Shown in pieces: positions 6,983-11,042 of a DNA stretch of 11,042 nt. The notes under the pieces are model-generated. The model was not told the DNA's origin. It saw nothing but the letters and a program-made list of their open reading frames with translations, and made no database searches. The stretch spans positions 1 through 11,042 of the forward strand of contig CAJMPY010000038.1 of NCBI GenBank assembly GCA_905215385.1. Direction: 5' to 3'. Each line of letters begins with the position of its first letter. Position 1 is the stretch's first letter. This DNA is from an uncultured bacterium. Lineage in GTDB: Bacteria; Actinomycetota; Coriobacteriia; Coriobacteriales; Coriobacteriaceae. The translations under genes were made by a program, and so were the position numbers.

Positions 6983-7056
6983 GGACGGGGCTTTTTTGAC
7001 TACTTTTTGACTGGTGGGGCATCAGGGTGGCGAAAGTAGTCAAGGAGGCCCCGTCC
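6983..7056. repeat. Inverted repeat with 24-nt arms upstream of the SRP RNA promoter
   Basis: GGACGGGGC (6983-6991) and TTGACTACTTT (6996-7006) pair perfectly with 7048-7056 and 7033-7043. The four bases between them (TTTT against GGAG) can all pair in RNA through G-U and A-U, giving a continuous 24-bp stem with a 26-nt loop. It lies about 14 bp upstream of the SRP RNA -35 box. It may stop transcription arriving from tadA or be a dispersed repeat. Confidence 0.7.
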
Positions 7057-7078
7057 TAAATAGACTGATCTGGTGCTG

Positions 7079-7240
7079 TGCCACGAAAAGGGCCCATCTA
7101 CTACGTTTAGGTCGCAGGGGTCGACCATAGCCGACTTTTTCGAAAATCGGCAAGCTTTCTACCTGCGGTTTTGTTTTTGCAAATTCCGGGATGGTCGAGG
7201 GTGGCCGGCTTAACGTAGTAGATGGTCGCATTTCGTGGCA
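7079..7240. repeat. Palindromic element, 162 bp with terminal inverted repeats
   Basis: The ends match as inverted repeats: TGCCACGAAA (7079-7088) with 7231-7240, then after a 5-bp mismatched section CCATCTACTACGTT (7094-7107) with 7212-7225. A further symmetrical match, TCGACCAT (7121-7128) with 7191-7198, lies at equal 13-bp spacing on each side. The centre holds a smaller hairpin around 7130-7151. A minus-strand frame runs across it, but it is explained by the repeat. The layout fits a miniature transposable element or a structured repeat. It shares a 13-mer (GCAAATTCCGGGA, 7179-7191) with the tandem repeat at 251-263. Confidence 0.7.
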
Positions 7241-7290
7241 AACGGTCCGACCCAAGACCCAAGGCAGCCAACCTCGAATGGCCATTCTCA

Positions 7291-7359
7291 AAGTTGCGGT
7301 GGAATACGGACTGAATTGGCCCCTTAAAGGCAAAAACACTCCGTATTCCACCGCAACTT
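7291..7359 (-). terminator. Perfect 20-bp inverted repeat after tadA-glxK, possible terminator
   Basis: Arms 7291-7310 and 7340-7359 are perfectly complementary over 20 bp with a 29-nt loop. It starts 15 bp past the stop codon of the minus-strand gene, where a terminator is expected. Only three T follow the stem on the minus strand, so it is not a textbook intrinsic terminator and could instead be a dispersed palindrome. Confidence 0.55.
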
Positions 7360-7374
7360 ATAGGGAGATAGGCC

Positions 7375-9156
7375 TTAGAGGCGAGCGAGGTCATAGGCTT
7401 GTGCGGCTGACTCGCCGGCGCAGATAAGGTTGGCTGTGGCTTCTTGCGGATCGAGTGCCCGCTCCAGGTCCACGGGCTTGCGACAGATCGGCAGGACAAG
7501 GTCGATGCCCTGCTCGTACACCGCATCCAGGTTGTCGGCACGACCGCCCACGACGGCAACAACCGGCTTGCCATATCGCTTGGCACGGCGGGCCACGCCC
7601 ACCGGCGCCTTGCCGGCGGCGGATTGCTCGTCCATATTGCCCTCGCCCGTTATGACCAGGTCGACATCGCGTACGCGCTCGTCAAACCCCACGAGATCGA
7701 GCACTGTCTCCACGCCCGAACGCAACTCGGCACCGAGCGCCAGCAGCGCGGCGCCCAGGCCGCCGGCGGCACCGGCACCGGGCACGCCGAGCACCGAGCC
7801 GAACGTCCGTGCACCCTCGGGCACGCGCAGCAGCCCCTGGGCCCGAGCCTCGACAATTGCCGTATCGAGCAGACGACCGTAGCCGACCATCCAACTGTCG
7901 CACCTGCTCAGCGCCTCGGCGTCACCCGTCGGCAAGCCTTTCTGCCCACCAAACACCGCCAATGCGCCCCGACGCCCCACGAGCGGATTCTTGACATCCG
8001 AAAGCACAACGATACGAGCGTCATCCAAAGCCTGAAGCGCTGGCGCCAAATCAACGCTCGCCACCTGCTCAAGGCCTGCAAGACCGGGGGCGATATCGCA
8101 GCCCCGATCATCGACCACACGCGCGCCCAGCGCCTGCAGCATGCCGGCGCCACCGTCGTTGGTGGCACTGCCGCCCAGACCAATATAGATAGTCTTTGCC
8201 CCAGCACGGACTGCGCGAAGCATGAGCTCGCCCACGCCATAGGTCGAAGCCGCCAACGCCGCCGACTCCGTACAGGGCGAATACCCAATACCCGCCGCCT
8301 CGGCCATCTCAATAACAGCCGACTCGCGCCCGCCGTCAACCAGTAACCGTGCGGGCACACGATCGCCCAAGGGGCCCGCAACCTCGCAGGTCGCAAGTTC
8401 ACCACCGCACGCGGCAACGGCATCGAGCGTCCCCTCGCCACCATCTGCCAGCAGCAATGTGCACACCTCGGCATCGGGCCAAACGCGGCGCACGCCTTCG
8501 GCAACGGCCTCCTCTGCCCGCGCACTCGACACGCTACCCTTAAAGGAGTCGATCGCCAGCAGCACACGGCGGGGCCGGCGGCACGCAGGACCAAAGTCAA
8601 CCGCCGTGTCAGTATCCTCACCGGCACCTGCAAGTGCTGCGGCGTGAGCGGCGTGTGCTTCAAGATCGGCCCCACAACCGCAGCCAGCACCATCGGTGCC
8701 ACGCAGCCTACTAAAATAGCTGCTCAACACCTCACGACACTCGTCTGCCAGCACGCCGGCGGTCACGTTAAACCGATGATTCAGGCGCGAATCGGCATTC
8801 AGGTCATACAGCGAACCCAGAGCGCCCGCCTTGGCATCAGCCGCGCCATACACGCAGCGTCCTACGCGCGCGTTAACCATAAGCCCCGCACACATGCAGC
8901 AGGGCTCGAGCGTCACGTAGACCGTACAGTCGGAAAGGCGCCAGCGACCGAGCGACCGAGCGGCAGCGCACAGGGCCGCGAACTCTGCATGCGCCGAAGG
9001 GTCCTGATCGAGCTCACGACGATTATGCGCCCGCGCGACAATCTCACCCGCGCGCACCACCACAGCGCCAATGGGCACCTCGCCCACCGCCGCGGCGGCG
9101 CGCGCCTCCGCCAACGCCTCGCGCATGAACTTCTCGTCGATTTCGGTGCTCGTCAT
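7375..9156 (-). CDS. Fused tRNA adenosine deaminase (TadA) and glycerate kinase
   Basis: A 593-residue cytoplasmic protein with two complete enzyme domains. Residues 1-153 match TadA, which converts A34 to inosine in tRNA-Arg(ACG): HAE (56-58) gives the zinc ligand His56 and catalytic Glu58, and PCCMC (85-89) gives zinc ligands Cys86 and Cys89; DAKAGALGS (108-116) and LNHRFNVTAGVLADEC (125-140) follow E. coli TadA closely. Residues about 154-195 are an Ala/Gly-rich linker. Residues about 196-593 match the GlxK/GarK glycerate kinase family, which phosphorylates glycerate with ATP: AIDSFKGS (201-208), LADGGEGT (236-243), GLGGSATNDGGAG (326-338), DVKNPL (387-392), GAAGGLGAAL (462-471) and DLVITGEGNMDEQS (499-512). 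I chose the ATG at 9156, with GAAGG about 7 nt upstream; the frame is open 17 codons further, up to the tRNA. No frameshift or stop separates the domains. Confidence 0.92.
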   Translation of the reverse strand: MTSTEIDEKFMREALAEARAAAAVGEVPIGAVVVRAGEIVARAHNRRELDQDPSAHAEFAALCAAARSLGRWRLSDCTVYVTLEPCCMCAGLMVNARVGRCVYGAADAKAGALGSLYDLNADSRLNHRFNVTAGVLADECREVLSSYFSRLRGTDGAGCGCGADLEAHAAHAAALAGAGEDTDTAVDFGPACRRPRRVLLAIDSFKGSVSSARAEEAVAEGVRRVWPDAEVCTLLLADGGEGTLDAVAACGGELATCEVAGPLGDRVPARLLVDGGRESAVIEMAEAAGIGYSPCTESAALAASTYGVGELMLRAVRAGAKTIYIGLGGSATNDGGAGMLQALGARVVDDRGCDIAPGLAGLEQVASVDLAPALQALDDARIVVLSDVKNPLVGRRGALAVFGGQKGLPTGDAEALSRCDSWMVGYGRLLDTAIVEARAQGLLRVPEGARTFGSVLGVPGAGAAGGLGAALLALGAELRSGVETVLDLVGFDERVRDVDLVITGEGNMDEQSAAGKAPVGVARRAKRYGKPVVAVVGGRADNLDAVYEQGIDLVLPICRKPVDLERALDPQEATANLICAGESAAQAYDLARL

Positions 9157-9188
9157 CGTTCGCCTTCCCTGTTGCAAATTCAAAACGA

Positions 9189-9197
9189 TGCTATCAT
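9189..9197 (+). promoter_or_regulatory. Predicted extended -10 promoter of tRNA-Ser
   Basis: TGCTATCAT combines the extended -10 dinucleotide TG with a good -10 hexamer (TATCAT, 9192-9197), 10 bp before the mature tRNA. No strong -35 box is seen. The 51 bp between tadA and the tRNA must hold both divergent starts. Confidence 0.45.
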
Positions 9198-9207
9198 TAC
9201 GACTCAC

Positions 9208-9297
9208 GGAGAGATGGCAGAGCGGTTGAATGCGGCGGTCTTGAAAACCGTTGAGCGCGAGAGCGTTCCGGGGGTTCGAATCCCCCTCTCTCCGCCA
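9208..9297 (+). tRNA. tRNA-Ser with anticodon UGA
   Basis: 90 nt including an encoded CCA. The acceptor arm GGAGAGA (9208-9214) pairs with TCTCTCC (9287-9293), with discriminator G9294. The anticodon stem GCGGT/ACCGT closes the loop CTTGAAA with TGA at 9242-9244. A long variable arm follows, as in all serine tRNAs, and the T arm is GGGGG-TTCGAAT-CCCCC. It reads UCA and, by wobble, other UCN serine codons. It is divergent from tadA. Confidence 0.97.
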
Positions 9298-9300
9298 CTC

Positions 9301-9885
9301 TTAGTGACTCACCGGCGTCATGGTCCGCTCGAACAGCGCATCGACCACGTCGGCGATTTCGGATCGGCGCTCCAGCACGTGGCCCGATTCCCACCACATG
9401 GTAAAGAGCCGAATAATGCCGCCGGCGACAAACTCAGACGTTGTCTCGAGCGATACGGGCGCAAGCGCATCCTCGTCAAGCGCGCTCATCACGCGCCCGC
9501 GTATGGAGCGCGCGATGCGGTCGCAAATCATGCTGGTCAGCATGCCCGACATACTGCTCGCCAAAATGTTATCCATGAGCTGCTCATGCGCCAGAATCAG
9601 ATCCATGGCATCGGCGAACACTTCGTGGCGAAGCGCGCGCACGTCCTCGGCGCCCTCCGCGCCATCCGCATCGGCCCGCTTTTGCGGCAGACCCGACATG
9701 AGTTCATCGATATAGAAGGCAAAGTAATCGTTTTTGTCGCGGAAGTGCTTGTAGAACGTCGTCCGACGAATCATAGCGCGGTCGCACAGCATGGCAACCG
9801 TCACGTCCTCAAACCGATGCTCTTCGAGCAGCTCAGTAAAGGCCTCGAACAGGGCCCGATAGGTTTTCTTGATGCGAAGGTCCAT
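9301..9885 (-). CDS. TetR/AcrR-family transcriptional regulator
   Basis: A 194-residue predicted DNA-binding regulator, a normal length for the family. The N-terminal helix-turn-helix lies at about residues 24-48 (FEDVTVAMLCDRAMIRRTTF), followed by the family hallmark TFYKHFRDKNDYF (43-55). The C-terminal two thirds are helical and would form the ligand and dimer domain; they are too variable to suggest a ligand. I chose the ATG at 9885, preceded by GAGGAGGG at good spacing, over an alternative start 12 codons upstream. It is divergent from lemA with 212 bp between them, and its stop codon is 3 bp from the tRNA-Ser end, so the two converge with no visible terminator. The target is unknown; its own promoter is the usual one in this family. 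A TAAGAT at 9935-9940 (minus strand) may be its -10 box. Confidence 0.88.
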   Translation of the reverse strand: MDLRIKKTYRALFEAFTELLEEHRFEDVTVAMLCDRAMIRRTTFYKHFRDKNDYFAFYIDELMSGLPQKRADADGAEGAEDVRALRHEVFADAMDLILAHEQLMDNILASSMSGMLTSMICDRIARSIRGRVMSALDEDALAPVSLETTSEFVAGGIIRLFTMWWESGHVLERRSEIADVVDALFERTMTPVSH

Positions 9886-9978
9886 ACGTATCGCCCTCCT
9901 CAAGGAAAAGACAGCGTTCACTAATCTGTCGCATATCTTACACCTGTATCGCCCACTCCCTGGCGAACGGCCTCACCT

Positions 9979-10054
9979 TGGTGGAAACATAACGCTTACC
10001 GGAAAGTTCGGTATCGCCAAGGGTTGCGGGTATACTAGTAGCGTTACACCAACG
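9979..10054. promoter_or_regulatory. Imperfect inverted repeat around the lemA promoter region
   Basis: TAACGCT (9990-9996) and AGCGTTA (10040-10046) are inverted copies flanking the predicted -10 box. Outside them TTGGTG (9979-9984) and CACCAA (10047-10052) also match in inverted order, with 5 extra bases on the left. This could be an operator for the divergent TetR regulator or chance. The rest of the 212-bp gap holds nothing else that I can name. Confidence 0.25.
10031..10036 (+). promoter_or_regulatory. Predicted -10 element of lemA
   Basis: TATACT matches the -10 consensus at 5 of 6 positions, 61 bp upstream of the ATG. A weak TTCGGT at 10007-10012, 18 bp upstream, may be the -35 box. 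Confidence 0.4.
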
Positions 10055-10097
10055 GCAGCCGGCGGAAGACGCCGCGGCCATTCGAAACGGAGACACC

Positions 10098-10649
10098 ATG
10101 ATTCCCGTCATCATCGGTATCGTTGTTGTCGTTGTGATTGTCTGCGCCATCGCCGGCATCTACAACAACATGGTCACCAAGCGCAATCGCATTGATAACG
10201 CCTGGCAGAACATCGACACGCAGCTGCAGCGCCGCAACGACCTGATCCCTAACCTAGTCGAGACCGTCAAGGGCTATGCCAAACACGAGCAGGACACGCT
10301 TGCCGCCGTGGTCAACGCGCGCAACGCCGCCGTGAGCGCTACCACGCCCGAAGCCAAGATGGAAGCCGACAACGTGCTGACCGGCGCCCTGCGCCAGCTC
10401 TTCGCCGTGGCCGAGGCTTACCCCGATCTTAAGGCGAACACCAACTTTACGCAGCTCCAAGCCACGCTCGAAGACACCGAGAACAAGGTAAGCTACGCGC
10501 GCCAGAGCTACAACGACTGCGTGCTTAGCTACAACAACGCCATCCAGACGTTCCCGGCCGTTATCTTTGCCGGCATCTTCCAGTTTAAGGAGCGCCAGGG
10601 CTTCGAGGCCGCCGAAGCTGCCCGCCAGGCACCGACCGTCAAGTTCTAA
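10098..10649 (+). CDS. lemA: LemA-family membrane-anchored protein
   Basis: A 183-residue protein of usual length for the LemA family. Residues 2-23 form one hydrophobic membrane segment at the N-terminus, and the rest is helical. Family blocks are clear: NAWQNIDTQLQRRNDLIPNL (34-53), AYPDLKAN (107-114), LEDTENKVSYARQSYND (124-140), NNAIQTFPAV (146-155) and FKERQGFE (163-170). The molecular function of LemA proteins is poorly defined; they are often encoded beside the protease HtpX or a TPM-domain protein, neither of which lies in the window. The ATG has a GGAG site about 6 nt upstream. The gene has its own predicted promoter and terminator, so it is probably transcribed alone. Confidence 0.93.
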   Translation: MIPVIIGIVVVVVIVCAIAGIYNNMVTKRNRIDNAWQNIDTQLQRRNDLIPNLVETVKGYAKHEQDTLAAVVNARNAAVSATTPEAKMEADNVLTGALRQLFAVAEAYPDLKANTNFTQLQATLEDTENKVSYARQSYNDCVLSYNNAIQTFPAVIFAGIFQFKERQGFEAAEAARQAPTVKF

Positions 10650-10685
10650 CAGATCCGCAGCGTATCCTTAATCGGGTATATGCAT

Positions 10686-10724
10686 AAACCGCCCCGTCGA
10701 ATGCATACTTCGACGGGGCGGTTT
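10686..10724 (+). terminator. Hairpin terminator after lemA
   Basis: A perfect 15-bp GC-rich stem (10686-10700 and 10710-10724) with a 9-nt loop, 36 bp after the lemA stop. Only a short T-rich tail follows on the plus strand. Confidence 0.8.
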
Positions 10725-10749
10725 CCCTTATCGCGAAGGTCCCCCTCAA

Positions 10750-10962
10750 GGCGCCGTGCATTTTTGGGAGTATTCAGCACAGCCAAGAGCTTTGGGCTCC
10801 GCAGCAGAGGCGTTAGATAGCGAATACCCCTGCAGCCAGAGACCCAGCAGCCCATAACACCGCCTATTATTCGCGAAAAGCATCGACAAGCACGGATTTT
10901 TGCCCGAACGACGGTATACAGGAGCCTTCGATTGCAGAATACTCGCAAAAATGCACGTCGCC
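10750..10962. repeat. 213-bp element with terminal inverted repeats, MITE-like
   Basis: The ends 10750-10775 and 10937-10962 are inverted repeats of about 26 bp with few mismatches. The core, 10756-10775 against 10937-10956, matches at 19 of 20 positions (GTGCATTTTTGGGAGTATTC). The interior has no plausible gene: a 75-codon minus-strand frame spans it but has no recognisable domain. Clear target-site duplications are not visible. Together with the terminators on each side it fills the stretch 10725-11042. Confidence 0.65.
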
Positions 10963-10992
10963 ACCACCCCCACATGGCGCGACGCAAAATCA

Positions 10993-11017
10993 AAACCACC
11001 CCTAAAAGGGGTGGTTT
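10993..11017 (-). terminator. Hairpin terminator for a minus-strand gene beyond the right edge
   Basis: A perfect 10-bp stem AAACCACCCC (10993-11002) with 11008-11017 and a 5-nt loop. On the minus strand it is followed by a T-rich stretch, which suits a gene entering from the right; on the plus strand the tail is poorer. Confidence 0.65.
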
Positions 11018-11042
11018 GCTCTTAGGGTATAACCCTTGGATT

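Noticed and set aside
7040..7351. Minus-strand frame of 103 codons
   Set aside because: It passes through the 162-bp palindrome and into the 20-bp inverted repeat; the open frame is best explained by repeat sequence.
7444..8346. Plus-strand open frame of 300 codons
   Set aside because: Antisense to the glycerate kinase domain, whose motifs are unmistakable on the minus strand.
8644..9924. Plus-strand open frame of 426 codons
   Set aside because: It runs through the TadA domain antisense, the tRNA-Ser gene and the TetR gene, so it cannot be a real protein.
10646..10999. Minus-strand frames of 75 and 117 codons
   Set aside because: They span the MITE-like element and the lemA terminator, are Cys/Arg-rich and show no domain.

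Overview
The window looks like chromosomal DNA from a high-GC gut actinobacterium of the class Coriobacteriia, most probably Collinsella. This rests on the GC-rich third codon positions, the gene style, and my recollection of similar intergenic repeats in that genus; it is an inference, not a database result.

Layout, left to right. Positions 1-560 hold no clear gene: an imperfect 62-bp tandem repeat (about 103-325) and a 64-codon orphan reading frame on the minus strand. A flavodoxin-family gene (626-1177, minus) follows, with its own promoter and a strong terminator. Between it and the next gene lies a GTTTCAC box repeated four times at exactly 23-bp spacing (1350-1425), possibly a relic transposon end. 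Next comes a two-gene minus-strand operon (5223 down to 1501) for a heterodimeric ABC exporter; the ATG of the second gene directly follows the stop of the first. The pair carries complementary defects, so one ATP site is degenerate and one is canonical. On the plus strand, 5439-6506 encodes a secreted coiled-coil protein with a LANTG sortase signal, ending at a strong hairpin terminator.

From about 6550 to 7360 there is almost no protein-coding sequence. The region holds the SRP RNA gene (minus, with its own promoter) and a run of long inverted repeats. Then comes a minus-strand gene that fuses a tRNA adenosine deaminase (TadA) to a complete glycerate kinase (7375-9156). It is divergent from a plus-strand tRNA-Ser(UGA). 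The set tRNA-Ser / tadA / SRP RNA resembles the order known from Firmicutes, here interrupted by palindromes and the kinase fusion.

A TetR-type regulator (9301-9885, minus) ends 3 bp from the tRNA. It is divergent from a plus-strand lemA gene (10098-10649), which ends at a hairpin terminator. The last 300 bp contain a 213-bp element with about 26-bp terminal inverted repeats (10750-10962) and a terminator for a gene beyond the right edge.

The genes do not form one pathway. The themes are translation and secretion RNAs (tRNA-Ser, TadA, SRP RNA), envelope functions (ABC exporter, sortase substrate, LemA), and unusually dense non-coding inverted repeats. I see no CRISPR array, complete insertion sequence, phage gene or toxin-antitoxin pair.
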